This document shows positions 1 to 8,269 of a stretch of DNA of 22,151 nucleotides, piece after piece (position 1 is the stretch's first letter; the number at the start of each line of letters is the position of its first letter). A model generated the notes under the pieces. It saw only the letters and a list, made by a program, of their open reading frames with translations, did not search any database and was not told where the DNA came from. The DNA comes from an uncultured Amylibacter sp. (GTDB taxonomy: Bacteria > Pseudomonadota > Alphaproteobacteria > Rhodobacterales > Rhodobacteraceae), in the NCBI GenBank assembly GCA_959347425.1, contig OY365742.1:1-22151 (forward strand), read 5' to 3'. Made by a program: the position numbers and the translations under genes.

Positions 1-399
1 AATAGACACAGGCATTTTTTCCAACACCAAATCAATGACAGAGATGGAGCGAAAATAGCTCTCGCCAAAATCAAATCGCAGATAGTTGCCCATCATCAGG
101 GCGAATCGCTGGGCGGGCGGTTTGTCAAAGCCGAATTGTTTTTCCAAATCCTCAATAAACCCATCGGGCAGACCCCGCGCCCCTTGATAACTCGATTCGT
201 TTTGCTGACCGCCACTGCCGATTCCATCGCCGCCACCGCCACTGATACGGTCGGTTGCGCTGCTTTCATCGTCCAGTTGGCTGAGGATTTGTTCAATAGG
301 CCCACCGGGCAGAAACTGCACCAAGGCGAAGTTGATAACCATAATACCAAGGATTGTTGGCACCATAAATAAAAGACGGCGAAAGATATAGGCGAGCAT
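1..399 (-). CDS. yejB: YejB-type oligopeptide ABC transporter permease, N-terminal part (cut by window edge)
   Basis: The first 133 codons of an inner-membrane permease are visible; the rest lies beyond base 1. The protein opens with MLAYIFRRLLFMVPTILGIM, the usual start of a DppB/OppB-type permease (RR followed by a long membrane segment ending near residue 25), then LVQFLPGGPIEQ, the conserved early periplasmic stretch. A Gly/Ser-rich insert (around residues 47-62) and a longer periplasmic loop than in DppB are typical of YejB. The ATG at 397-399 has an AGGGA ribosome site about 6 nt upstream. It follows yejA by only 19 nt on the same strand, so the two are one operon (yejABEF order). In enterobacteria this system imports microcin C and related peptides; in some rhizobia homologues take up peptidoglycan-derived peptides. 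The substrate here is unknown. Confidence 0.88.
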   Translation of the reverse strand, partial: MLAYIFRRLLFMVPTILGIMVINFALVQFLPGGPIEQILSQLDDESSATDRISGGGGDGIGSGGQQNESSYQGARGLPDGFIEDLEKQFGFDKPPAQRFALMMGNYLRFDFGESYFRSISVIDLVLEKMPVSI

Positions 400-418
400 A
401 CGGGGTATCCCTGTTGGG

Positions 419-2299
419 TTATTTTATTGCGCCAACTTCTTTTAGCTTGTCGTATTTTTCTTGGCTAAACCACCAGAAATCGGCCTCACCCATAGCAAAC
501 GGGGGCAGGGTTTCGGGATGCTCATAAATATCCAGATAAGCGATATTATGATAGGGATTATACCATTGTGGCACCCAAATATGCATCGCCCGCAAAGCCC
601 GATCCAGTGCATGAACGGTGTAGGTTAGCTCCGCACGGTCATTGGTTGTTTCAATCTTTTTCAATAACGCATCAATGGCGGGATTCGCCAAGCCAGACAG
701 GTTAGAAGAGCCAGCCGTGTCCGCCGATTCACTGCTGAAAATACTGCGCAATTCTATCCCAGGGGTTTGGGACATGGAAAACCGCCCGATGACAATATCG
801 TAATCAAAGGCGCGTGTGCGTTCGGTCGCTTGGGCGGAATCGACATTGAGTAAGGTTGCCTCTATCCCAAGGCGATTTAGGTTTTCGATATAGGGATTTA
901 TGATACGCTCAAAACTCGGGCTGTCTTCCAGAAATTCTACCGTGAGAATTTCGCCAGCCGCGTTGCGCCGTTTGCCGTCTTGAATCGTCCAGCCCGCCGC
1001 GTCCAGCAGTGCGCCAGCCTCTCGCGAAAGGGCGCGATCTAGTTTGTTTATAGTGGAAATCTTGGGGGTAAAGGCGGGTTCGGTGAAAACCGATTCGGGC
1101 AAATCAGCGCGGAGCGGTTGTAAAATCGCCAACTCCTCGGCACTGGGCATGCCTGTCGCTTGCAGGATATCAGAGTTTTCCCAAAAGCTATCCGTGCGAT
1201 GGTACAGCCCATAAAATAAGGTTTTATTTGACCATTCAAAGTTAAACATCATGCCAATCGCGCGGCGCACACGCGGGTCTTGGAATTTGTCTTTGCGCAT
1301 ATTAAACCAGAAACCCTGCGTGCCAGAAGGACGACCATCGGGGAGTTGTTTGCGTATCACCCAGCCCTTTTCCAACGCGGGGAAATTATAGGAAGTCGCC
1401 CAAATTTTGGATTGATGTTCTATGCGGAAATTATAATTGCCGCCTTTAAATCCTTCAAAAGCGGAAGTATAATCGGTATAATACTCAATAACTATCCTAT
1501 CAAAATTATCGCGCCCGATGTTCAAATTCAAATCGCGCCCCCAATAATTCGGGTTGCGTTTGTAGGATACTTTTTTACCCGCAACAGCCTCTTCCAATAA
1601 ATACGGACCACTGCCAAGCGGGGGTTCCAGGGTGGATTCGGCGAAATCGCGGTCGGCATAATAGGCCTTTGAAAACACGGGCAAGCCCGCCGCCGCCAGT
1701 GGCAATTCGGCATTATTGGATTTTTTCTTAAAGGTATATTTCACGGTTAGGGGGTCTAAAGCCTCCACACTTTCAAAATCATCAAGGATGGTTTTGTAAA
1801 TCGGGCGACCCTTTTCACGTAATACATTCAGGGAAAAAACCGCGTCTTCGGCGCGAACAGGGGTGCCGTCAGAAAACCGTGCCTCGGGGCGGATATGAAA
1901 AATAACCCACGAAAAATCGGACGGATATTCCACGGTATGCGCCAATAAACCATAGGACGAATCGGTTTCATCGGCAGTTCCAGCCATCATAGTTTCAAAG
2001 AACACAGAGGACAAACTGGCGGCTTGCCCTTTTAAAATATACGGAGTCATCGAATCAAAAGTGCCAAAGCCCCAAGTGGAAAACGTGCCGCCCTTGGGCG
2101 CGTTTGGATTGACATAATCAAGGTGGGGGAAATCGCGGGGGTATTTCAAATCGCCCGCCTCACCCGTGCCAAAAACCGATAGTCCGTGGGATTTTATGAT
2201 TCGCACCTCATCTTGGGCAAACGCGGGCGCGACCATAAAAGCCATAAAAACAAACAGCCAAGTGCCAAGCATAAATCGTGTGTGTGCCAGCGTTCGCAT
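419..2299 (-). CDS. yejA: YejA-type periplasmic oligopeptide-binding protein of an ABC transporter
   Basis: A 626-residue solute-binding protein of family 5 (SBP_bac_5). It has a clear Sec signal peptide (residues 1-28, hydrophobic core LGTWLFVFMAFMVAP, cleavage after AFA before QDE). Family features include an early HLDYVNPNAPKGG segment, the RFSDGTPVRAEDAVFS segment that marks this family, and a tryptophan-rich C-terminus (DFWWFSQEKYDKL) typical of the YejA branch. It should deliver oligopeptides to the YejB/YejE permease in the inner membrane. It starts 1 nt after the stop codon of the upstream cytochrome gene, with CAGGGG as ribosome site, so cytochrome, yejA and yejB are probably co-transcribed. 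The pairing of a cytochrome with a peptide transporter is likely positional rather than functional. The length fits the family; nothing is broken. Confidence 0.92.
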   Translation of the reverse strand: MRTLAHTRFMLGTWLFVFMAFMVAPAFAQDEVRIIKSHGLSVFGTGEAGDLKYPRDFPHLDYVNPNAPKGGTFSTWGFGTFDSMTPYILKGQAASLSSVFFETMMAGTADETDSSYGLLAHTVEYPSDFSWVIFHIRPEARFSDGTPVRAEDAVFSLNVLREKGRPIYKTILDDFESVEALDPLTVKYTFKKKSNNAELPLAAAGLPVFSKAYYADRDFAESTLEPPLGSGPYLLEEAVAGKKVSYKRNPNYWGRDLNLNIGRDNFDRIVIEYYTDYTSAFEGFKGGNYNFRIEHQSKIWATSYNFPALEKGWVIRKQLPDGRPSGTQGFWFNMRKDKFQDPRVRRAIGMMFNFEWSNKTLFYGLYHRTDSFWENSDILQATGMPSAEELAILQPLRADLPESVFTEPAFTPKISTINKLDRALSREAGALLDAAGWTIQDGKRRNAAGEILTVEFLEDSPSFERIINPYIENLNRLGIEATLLNVDSAQATERTRAFDYDIVIGRFSMSQTPGIELRSIFSSESADTAGSSNLSGLANPAIDALLKKIETTNDRAELTYTVHALDRALRAMHIWVPQWYNPYHNIAYLDIYEHPETLPPFAMGEADFWWFSQEKYDKLKEVGAIK

Positions 2300-2300
2300 C

Positions 2301-2831
2301 TTATTGCCCCTGTAACGATTGCAGATATTTAATCAAATTAGCACGCTCGGAGGCTTTTTTCAATCCAGCAAAGCTCATCTTCGTGCCTTTGGCATAGCCA
2401 CGCGGATTGGCGGAAAATTCATCCAATGCGTTAATATCCCAAACCCCGCCGAGGTCTGTTATCACGGCAGAATAGGCGAATCCCGCGACCGCACCCTTTG
2501 TGCGCCCAATGATTTGGTATAAATGCGGGCCAACACCGTTCTGCCCGTCTTCCAATTTATGGCATGCTTTGCATTTGGCGAAAGTCCGCTTACCCTTACC
2601 CACATCAGCGGTTTCCAGCAATTCGGCGATAGAGGGACCAGCAACCCCTGCGGTTTCAACCTCCGTATCCTCTATATTATAAATATCAGCAGGGGCGGCG
2701 GCGGTTTTTTCCCCATGCCCGCCCGCACCACCGACATGGTATATAGTCTCTGCCGTCCAACTTACCAAAAGATAAATCAGCAGAGCCCCGCATGCCGCGC
2801 CAACAATTTTCGTTGCTTCCATTGTATCCAT
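2301..2831 (-). CDS. Membrane-anchored class I cytochrome c (CycM/c552-like)
   Basis: A 176-residue protein with one uncleaved N-terminal membrane anchor (residues about 8-26), an Ala/Gly/Glu-rich linker and a cytochrome c domain facing the periplasm. The haem site is C87-K-A-C90-H91; the sixth ligand is probably Met152 in GTKMSF. The segment VGPHLYQIIGR and the C-terminal helix NLIKYLQSLQ are standard for mitochondrial-type cytochrome c. This layout matches CycM of alphaproteobacteria, which carries electrons from the bc1 complex to aa3-type oxidase. An in-frame ATG three codons further in (2820-2822) is an alternative start. It lies divergent from pheA across a 191-bp gap and 1 nt upstream of yejA. 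The family is certain; the exact electron partner is inferred. Confidence 0.9.
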   Translation of the reverse strand: MDTMEATKIVGAACGALLIYLLVSWTAETIYHVGGAGGHGEKTAAAPADIYNIEDTEVETAGVAGPSIAELLETADVGKGKRTFAKCKACHKLEDGQNGVGPHLYQIIGRTKGAVAGFAYSAVITDLGGVWDINALDEFSANPRGYAKGTKMSFAGLKKASERANLIKYLQSLQGQ

Positions 2832-2961
2832 GATGTTCCACCCATAAATTGAGATTTGTTTTTACATATTTCTGTGTGGCGTTTATCATTTTTTTATTCT
2901 AAAAGGCAAGATGCAAAAGGGCTATTAGATGCGGATATTTTGAAAATTCTGTGAATAGGGC

Positions 2962-2990
2962 TTGTCAGCGTGGCAAACCTGCAATAAAAC
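2962..2990 (+). promoter_or_regulatory. Candidate sigma70 promoter of pheA
   Basis: TTGTCA (2962-2967) and TAAAAC (2985-2990) are separated by 17 nt, giving a start of transcription near 2997. The ribosome site AAGGA lies 7 nt before the pheA ATG. The -10 box matches the consensus only 4 of 6. A second AT-rich word (TATAAA, about 3004) could serve instead but has no good -35 partner. Confidence 0.35.
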
Positions 2991-3022
2991 GGCGTGAAAA
3001 CCGTATAAAATAAGGAATAACT

Positions 3023-3892
3023 ATGGGTTTATCTGGGAAAACATCGGCGGGGTCATCGGAATTAAAAATTGCTTTCCAAGGGGCGTTGGGCGCGTATTCG
3101 CACAAAGCCATCGCCGATTGCTATCCAAATGCTTGCGCGATAGCCTGTGATTCGTTTGAATCCGCGATATTGGCGGTGCAGCAGGGGCGTGCCAATTACG
3201 CCATGACTCCGATTGAGAATTCGATATACGGGCGGGTGCCTGATATCCATCGTTTGTTGCCCGAATCTGGGTTGCATATTATTGGCGAGCATTATGTTCG
3301 CGTGGAAATCAGCCTGTTGGCGGTGAAAGGTGCGCGTTTGGAACAGGTGAAAACTGCCCGTTCCCATCCCGTTTTATTGGGGCAATGTGCCGAGTTTTTG
3401 CGTGGGCAAGGCATCGCCCCAATCAGCGATATTGATACGGCGGGTGCGGCCGCACGGATTGCCGAATCGGGGGATAAGACTTGTGCGGCTTTGGCATCCA
3501 GTTTTGCCGCGGGGTTGTATGATTTGGATGTATTGGCAGAGAATTTGGAAGACCATCGCCATAATACCACGCGGTTTGTCATTATCGCGCCCGAATCGGG
3601 GTTTATCGCTCGTGATAAGGCAATGCGGGTGAAGACCAGTTTTATTTTCCGTGTGCGTAATATTCCTGCGGCTTTGTATAAGGCTTTGGGCGGGTTTGCC
3701 ACGAACGGGGTGAATATGGTGAAGTTAGAGAGCTATATGCTGGATGGTAGCTTTGCCGCGACCCAGTTTTATGCTGATATTATTGGGCATCCAGAGGATG
3801 AAGATGTCGCACGGGCGTTAGATGAGCTGGGGTATTATACCGATATGGTGAAAATATTGGGGGTTTATCCTGCTGGTTTAACGGGTGATTAG
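3023..3892 (+). CDS. pheA: Prephenate dehydratase with C-terminal ACT domain
   Basis: A 289-residue monofunctional enzyme converting prephenate to phenylpyruvate, the committed step of phenylalanine synthesis, in the cytoplasm. The dehydratase domain covers about residues 14-190: it opens with IAFQGALGAYSHKA, has the PIENS motif that lines the active site, and ends with HNTTRF (T182-R183-F184), the catalytic TRF signature. The regulatory ACT domain follows (about 203-285) with the LESYM segment (E236) that corresponds to the ESRP phenylalanine-binding motif; ESY is the usual form in this group of alphaproteobacteria. No chorismate mutase domain is fused. The gene stands alone on the plus strand, convergent with yggS, whose stop lies 3 nt past its own stop. 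The start is supported by AAGGA 7 nt upstream. Confidence 0.96.
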   Translation: MGLSGKTSAGSSELKIAFQGALGAYSHKAIADCYPNACAIACDSFESAILAVQQGRANYAMTPIENSIYGRVPDIHRLLPESGLHIIGEHYVRVEISLLAVKGARLEQVKTARSHPVLLGQCAEFLRGQGIAPISDIDTAGAAARIAESGDKTCAALASSFAAGLYDLDVLAENLEDHRHNTTRFVIIAPESGFIARDKAMRVKTSFIFRVRNIPAALYKALGGFATNGVNMVKLESYMLDGSFAATQFYADIIGHPEDEDVARALDELGYYTDMVKILGVYPAGLTGD

Positions 3893-3895
3893 TCG

Positions 3896-4507
3896 TTAAA
3901 CCCCGCGTTCCCCAAAAATCGCCGAGCCCACACGCAGATGCGTCGCCCCAAAAGCCAAAGCCGTTTCAAAATCCCCGCTCATCCCCATGGACAGCCCCGC
4001 CAGCCCATTTCGCACTGCCATTTTGCGCAACAAGGCAAAGTGCAAAGACGGCTCATCCTGCGCAGGGGGAATCACCATCAGCCCCTTAATTGGCAAATCC
4101 ATCGCCCGACACACCGCCACAAAATCATCCAAATCCGCGGGCATAACCCCCGATTTTTGCGGTTCTTCCCCGGTATTCACCTGCACAAACAAATCGGGCG
4201 CGCGTCCTTGCGTTTGAACCTCTGTCGCTATTTTATTCGCCAATTTCTGCCTATCCAACGAATGAATTGCGGCAAAAAACCCAACAGCCGCCTTTACTTT
4301 GTTCGTTTGCAAGGGGCCGATAAGATGCACCGATATCCCGTCATATTCCGCCATTAACGCTGGCCATTTATCCAAAGACTCCTGCACTTTGTTTTCGCCA
4401 AAAACGCGATGCCCCGCCGCCAAAACCGCGATAATCCGTTCAATCGGCTGTTGTTTGGACACCGCCAAAAGCTCCGCATCGCCCGCCTTCCGTATTTTAT
4501 TTTGCAC
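3896..4507 (-). CDS. yggS: YggS/PLPBP-family pyridoxal phosphate homeostasis protein
   Basis: A PLP-binding protein with an alanine-racemase-like TIM barrel and no known enzymatic reaction; it buffers free PLP in the cytoplasm. The PLP lysine is K18 in LLAVSKQQP. Further family blocks are GHRVFGENKVQE, HLIGPLQTNKVKAA, LFVQVNTGEEPQKSGV, GLMVIPP, LSMGMSGDFETAL and THLRVGSAIFGER. The GTG at 4505-4507 gives 203 residues, shorter than usual, and its N-terminus lacks part of the normal first helix. Read upstream in the same frame, LTEV precedes the GTG and resembles the family N-terminus. A strong AAGGAGG lies 7 nt before an ATC codon at 4517-4519, so the true start may be a non-standard codon inside the upstream gene. 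The upstream gene ends 5 nt before the GTG, implying coupling. Confidence 0.93.
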   Translation of the reverse strand: MQNKIRKAGDAELLAVSKQQPIERIIAVLAAGHRVFGENKVQESLDKWPALMAEYDGISVHLIGPLQTNKVKAAVGFFAAIHSLDRQKLANKIATEVQTQGRAPDLFVQVNTGEEPQKSGVMPADLDDFVAVCRAMDLPIKGLMVIPPAQDEPSLHFALLRKMAVRNGLAGLSMGMSGDFETALAFGATHLRVGSAIFGERGV

Positions 4508-4512
4508 TTCGG

Positions 4513-6669
4513 TTAGGATGATTCGCCCTCCTTTAACGCGTCAAACAAGGGGGCAAGGTCGGTTTCATACCGTTGCCACGCTTTTATTGAGGATTGATAA
4601 ATAGGTTGCCGTGCCTGATACAGGCTTAATGTGTTTATCTGGCGGTCGGTTTTGTGGAAATTCAAACAGTCCTCCTGCCAATCCAACCCGCAAAAATCAA
4701 TCAAACCCCGTGCTTGCTCTTCGGGCGCGGCGGTGAGCCGTTCGTACTGAACCTCGTAAAACCGCCCGCCCAACAGCCCCCGCCAGAAATCAATCACCCG
4801 CAGAAACTGGTTGTAATACAGCCCCAAAGTCCGCAAATCATAGGCATAGCCGTGGGTATTATCCATAAACCGATTGCGATAAATGGACAAAAGATTGTCG
4901 CGTGGGTCGCGCCGAACGACTATAAACCGCGCCTTGGGCATCGCCGCCAAAATCAACCCCATCTGCATATAAGAGCTGATACCCTTATCGGTAATATGGC
5001 TGGCGTTTGGGAATAACGCGCCCAGTTGCTCGGCAATACTGGCACCGATAGCATGCAGGGAATCGCCCGCGACCCCTCGCCAATCAAAATCAATCTTATC
5101 CAAACGCCCAAGCACACGGCGAATCGCGATGGAGGTTGTGCCAATTTCGCCCCCACCCTCCACCAGCGTATGGCTGGCAAGGATTTGTTCGACCAAAGTC
5201 GTGCCAGAGCGCGGCATTCCACAGACAAAAATCGGGGTCATATCGGCGAACCCTTGCCCGTCAAACTGCGATAAATCAAAGCCGTCAAAGGTGCGGATGA
5301 GGCTGTTCACCTCATCCACGCGGGTTTGAATATCGTATGGTTGGTTTTTCAAAATCAACTGATTCGCGGATTGCAAATAGGGGAAGACGTGTTTGTAATC
5401 TTTCGTGTCCTCCAAGGCTTTTACAATGGAAAACCCAAGGTCGGCTTTTTTGTTATCCGCTAGGGTTTTATCGTCAAATAAGCTGCGCATTTGTTTGATT
5501 ATCGGGTCGTTTGGGGTTATTTTTTGCGAGGTTACGTAAAAATTGTAAAACCGAGGCTCTGTCGGGTCAATTTCCAACGCTTGTTTGAACAGGGCAATCG
5601 CCGCGTCAAACTGCCCAAGGGTGATTAAAACTTTGCCCTTATCGGCAAGGGCGGCGGCAAAATCAGGGGTTTGCGCCAGTGCCGTATCAAAGGCTTGCAA
5701 CGCATTTTGCGGGTCTTTCATCGCGGTATAAGCGTGCGCCAGATGAAAATATAAATCGGGGTTTTTTATCCCTTTATCGCGGGCGGAACAGAGGTGTTCT
5801 ACCGCCTGTTTCGGTTGTTTCAAATCGCGATAACACAGACCAATAAGGCGATCAATCAACCCCGCTTTCGGCAGGTGTTTTTGCGCGGCGGTCAAATGGT
5901 CAATCGCCCGTTGCCATTGGTTTTTGCGGGCAAAGGCACTGCCCAGCCCCAAAATCGGGTTCAGCATTTTGGGGGATAGCCCGTAGGCCCGGTGAAACAG
6001 GCGAATCGCTATATTAAAATTGCCCGCGTCCAGTTCCAAATCGCCATAGTTGCTGTAGGCTTGGGCGAAGTTCGGCGCGATTTTTAACGCCCGTTCAAAT
6101 TCGGCGCGGGCGGGCTCGGTCTGTCCCAAACGGTGCAGGGCTTGCCCGATAATATCGGCAAGGACCGGCTCGTTCGGGTGCGCGGAATCCAACAGCCGTG
6201 CGCCCCGTTCCGCCGCGGCATAATCGCCCGCGTCCAGCGAGTCAATCAGGGGGTTAATATCGCCGCGTTTAATGCCACGCATTGGGGCAAAGGCGATTTG
6301 ATTGGTTTTATCCAGCTTTGCGCGAATCGCCGTTTTTGTTTGGTCGGGTAGGGCGGTTTTGGATAGGTGTTTTAACGCGGTTTTAATACGGGTTGCATCG
6401 GTTAAGACCCATAAAACCTCGGTATATTTTTGCCAAATCGCGGGTTCGTTTGGTTTTAATTCGCTGGCGATTTGCAGGTGTTTGTGCGAATCTTCCATCT
6501 GGCCGACTTGCATGAAAATACTGCCCGCTTGAAAATGAACCTCCGCTATATTCGGGTTATGGGTGATAATATCGTTATAGATAGCCAAGGCACCAGCGAA
6601 ATCCCCCGCTTTTTGACAAGACATGGCTTTTTGATAGTGGGCAGGGATTTGGGCAGGGTCAGTTATCAT
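4513..6669 (-). CDS. TPR-repeat protein with C-terminal sulfotransferase domain
   Basis: A 718-residue two-part protein. Residues 1 to about 385 are tetratricopeptide repeats (for example PNFAQAYSNYGDLELDAGNF, PDFAAALADKGKVLITLGQF), an alpha-solenoid for protein binding. From about 475 it becomes a Sulfotransferase_3-like domain: the 5'-phosphosulfate loop is FVCGMPRSGTTLVEQI near residue 485, and the 3'-phosphate motif is FIVVRRDPRDNLLSIYRNRF near 585. Such proteins are common in alphaproteobacteria and presumably transfer sulfate from PAPS to a surface glycan, protein or metabolite, but the acceptor is unknown. No signal peptide or membrane segment is visible, so it should be cytoplasmic. 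The start codon has only a weak ribosome site. yggS follows 5 nt downstream. The family assignment is firm, the substrate open. Confidence 0.9.
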   Translation of the reverse strand: MITDPAQIPAHYQKAMSCQKAGDFAGALAIYNDIITHNPNIAEVHFQAGSIFMQVGQMEDSHKHLQIASELKPNEPAIWQKYTEVLWVLTDATRIKTALKHLSKTALPDQTKTAIRAKLDKTNQIAFAPMRGIKRGDINPLIDSLDAGDYAAAERGARLLDSAHPNEPVLADIIGQALHRLGQTEPARAEFERALKIAPNFAQAYSNYGDLELDAGNFNIAIRLFHRAYGLSPKMLNPILGLGSAFARKNQWQRAIDHLTAAQKHLPKAGLIDRLIGLCYRDLKQPKQAVEHLCSARDKGIKNPDLYFHLAHAYTAMKDPQNALQAFDTALAQTPDFAAALADKGKVLITLGQFDAAIALFKQALEIDPTEPRFYNFYVTSQKITPNDPIIKQMRSLFDDKTLADNKKADLGFSIVKALEDTKDYKHVFPYLQSANQLILKNQPYDIQTRVDEVNSLIRTFDGFDLSQFDGQGFADMTPIFVCGMPRSGTTLVEQILASHTLVEGGGEIGTTSIAIRRVLGRLDKIDFDWRGVAGDSLHAIGASIAEQLGALFPNASHITDKGISSYMQMGLILAAMPKARFIVVRRDPRDNLLSIYRNRFMDNTHGYAYDLRTLGLYYNQFLRVIDFWRGLLGGRFYEVQYERLTAAPEEQARGLIDFCGLDWQEDCLNFHKTDRQINTLSLYQARQPIYQSSIKAWQRYETDLAPLFDALKEGESS

Positions 6670-6762
6670 AGTGTCTTTTAACGAATCGGGGGGATTATAT
6701 CAATAAAACAAACGCCAATAAAACGCCCTAAAACAAACGCTTAAAACAAAAACCCTAAAATA

Positions 6763-6791
6763 AAAAGAGCGGGCGCGATGCCCGCTCTTTT
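6763..6791 (-). terminator. Intrinsic terminator of the porin gene
   Basis: A perfect 12-bp stem (AAAAGAGCGGGC, 6763-6774, with GCCCGCTCTTTT, 6780-6791) closes a 5-nt loop. It lies 22 nt beyond the porin stop codon. On the minus strand the stem is followed by TTTTTATTTT, as expected for termination of the porin transcript. The stem ends in A/T pairs on both sides, so it may also act on transcripts from the other strand, but no plus-strand gene precedes it. Confidence 0.85.
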
Positions 6792-6813
6792 CAAAATCAT
6801 AGGTTCAATGGAA

Positions 6814-7749
6814 CTAGAAGTTCAAGCTAAGACCAACAGAATACTGAAGGGCACCTTTGCCACCAGCACCATTGCTAGCACCACCGGAACCCAAACCACC
6901 TTGGATAACAGCACCACCGCTAAGCGCGTAGTTCACTGCCAAACCCCAGCCGTTGTTGCCATCGTTAGGGCCACTGGAGTAAGTTCCGTAGTTGAAGGAT
7001 ACAGCAAAGTCATTGATTGTATAACCAACACCCAAACCGATATGTGTACCGCCTTCGGCTGCACTACCTTGTGGTGTTGTAGAGTAGTTAAATACCAGAT
7101 CAACGCCAGAGAATTTTGCAGTCGCACTCAAACCATAAAGGAAATCGTCGCCCGCGCTTTGCAAGCCAAGTCCAACGCCAAAGGAGGAGCGTTCGCCACC
7201 ACCAAAGTCTAGTGCACCACCGATGCCCCAGCCAGCGTTTTCGTCAGAACCGTTAGCGAATTCCCAAGAAACAGCAATTTCAAAAATGCCGAACTGACGG
7301 TCATAACGCAAAATTTGGTCGTCGCCAGAAGATTTGCCGCTTCCGTCCGTGCCAGAGTTACCATTGTAACCAGCGTGTGCTGTGTGATCGTCAGCGATCA
7401 AAGTCAGCATGCCAACTTCGTCCAATACACGATCGAACGCACCGTCTGTATCACCCATTGTCAATGTGCCGAAGCCAGTTGAAGAGATGAAGACAGAAAC
7501 AGGAGAGTTCTTTTCAGAGATGCCATTAGAAACTTCGTCCAAATCGATGGTTGCACCGAATTGAAAGCCAGAATCGGTTGTGCCAACGCCACGGAAGTTT
7601 ACGTCCATGTCAGAGTGATAACCAAGCGCGTCGTCTGCGTTTGTCCCTTGTGTGATACCAGCTTCTGCTGTACCTGTTAGAGTTACTTCAGCGTGTGCAA
7701 TACCGGCGACGGCAACAAGCGCTGTTGTAGAGATGAGTAGTTTTTTCAT
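6814..7749 (-). CDS. Outer-membrane porin (Rhodobacter-type, Porin_4-like)
   Basis: A 311-residue trimeric-porin-type beta barrel. A signal peptide (MKKLLISTTALVAVAGIAHA) is followed by EVTLTGTAEAGIT, the usual first strand of alphaproteobacterial porins. Alternating short amphipathic segments rich in Gly, Asp and Asn run through the protein, with FRGVGTTDSGFQFGATIDL and FGTLTMGDTDGAFDRV as recognisable family blocks. The protein ends in a terminal phenylalanine (YSVGLSLNF), the signal read by the BAM machinery. It should form a general diffusion channel. Codon choice (many GTT, GGT, ACA, CGT-type codons) differs from its neighbours and suits very high expression. It has its own promoter, a leader of about 120 nt and an intrinsic terminator, so it is monocistronic. 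Confidence 0.92.
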   Translation of the reverse strand: MKKLLISTTALVAVAGIAHAEVTLTGTAEAGITQGTNADDALGYHSDMDVNFRGVGTTDSGFQFGATIDLDEVSNGISEKNSPVSVFISSTGFGTLTMGDTDGAFDRVLDEVGMLTLIADDHTAHAGYNGNSGTDGSGKSSGDDQILRYDRQFGIFEIAVSWEFANGSDENAGWGIGGALDFGGGERSSFGVGLGLQSAGDDFLYGLSATAKFSGVDLVFNYSTTPQGSAAEGGTHIGLGVGYTINDFAVSFNYGTYSSGPNDGNNGWGLAVNYALSGGAVIQGGLGSGGASNGAGGKGALQYSVGLSLNF

Positions 7750-7874
7750 TTTCTTTTCTTTCTCGTTTGTGAATTATAAATGAATAGCCCCGTTTTGGGG
7801 GTAATCGGGGTATCCGATCAAGTGATGACACATTCCTTTAATTCGCACATAAGTTCAAGGTAAAACAAAAAATT

Positions 7875-7903
7875 AATATAAGAGGTTTTACAATTTGATG
7901 CAA
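7875..7903 (-). promoter_or_regulatory. Sigma70-type promoter of the porin gene
   Basis: On the minus strand TTGCAT (7898-7903) and TATATT (7875-7880) are separated by exactly 17 nt, predicting a start near 7868 and an untranslated leader of about 119 nt. The match and spacing are good and the position suits a strongly expressed porin. Confidence 0.6.
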
Positions 7904-8081
7904 TCTTGCCACAGTTTTTGGTTTGCTTATTATATCACCCTTATTTATAGGGGGTTCGGGATGGGGCTATGCAGGGGGGATTGTATCGGTTTTATGCGGT
8001 TTGTAAAGGTCGGTGGGGGGATTTTATGAAAATTTTGTGGAAATAAAACACTTTTGGCGGTTTTATTGGTAAATATTTGCC

Positions 8082-8114
8082 AAGAATCAGGTGCGAATCG
8101 GGTAAGAATCGGTT
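8082..8114. repeat. Three 11-bp direct repeats (possible operator)
   Basis: AAGAATCAGGT, GCGAATCGGGT and AAGAATCGGTT follow each other head to tail with an exact 11-bp period, about one helical turn. They lie about 65 bp upstream of the candidate promoter of the DUF3576 gene. Each unit contains GAATC, a GANTC site of the kind methylated by CcrM in alphaproteobacteria. GAATCG is a frequent word in this genome, so chance cannot be excluded. Confidence 0.45.
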
Positions 8115-8176
8115 TGGCAACCCGCCCGCGTACGCCTCCATTCACACTATTGTTTGGCTATCCCCCTTATCCAAGC

Positions 8177-8205
8177 TTGTTTTTTCCCCAATAACCCTGT
8201 ATTAC
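8177..8205 (+). promoter_or_regulatory. Candidate promoter of the DUF3576 lipoprotein gene
   Basis: TTGTTT (8177-8182) and TATTAC (8200-8205) are separated by 17 nt. The match to consensus is moderate. It would start transcription near 8212, about 58 nt before the ATG. Confidence 0.3.
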
Positions 8206-8269
8206 ACAGATTAAAATCGGGGTAAGCCCTCGGTTTATCCTATTTTCACCCGATAAAGGTTTATCCAGT

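Larger units (their letters stand above)
7750..8269. other. Divergent intergenic region between the porin and DUF3576 genes
   Basis: This 520-bp spacer holds no convincing gene. The porin side contains a promoter and a structured leader with two small hairpins (CCCC/GGGG at 7788-7800 and ATCGG/CCGAT at 7804-7818). The DUF3576 side contains three 11-bp direct repeats (8082-8114) and a possible promoter (8177-8205). The stretch between about 7920 and 8080 is mixed AT- and G-rich sequence in which nothing else is recognised. Confidence 0.7.

Noticed and set aside
3292..3702. Minus-strand open frame of 136 codons opposite pheA
   Set aside because: It is the reverse shadow of a clear prephenate dehydratase gene.
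3938..4357. Plus-strand open frame of 139 codons opposite yggS
   Set aside because: Basic, His/Arg/Pro-rich shadow of the yggS coding strand with no recognisable motif.
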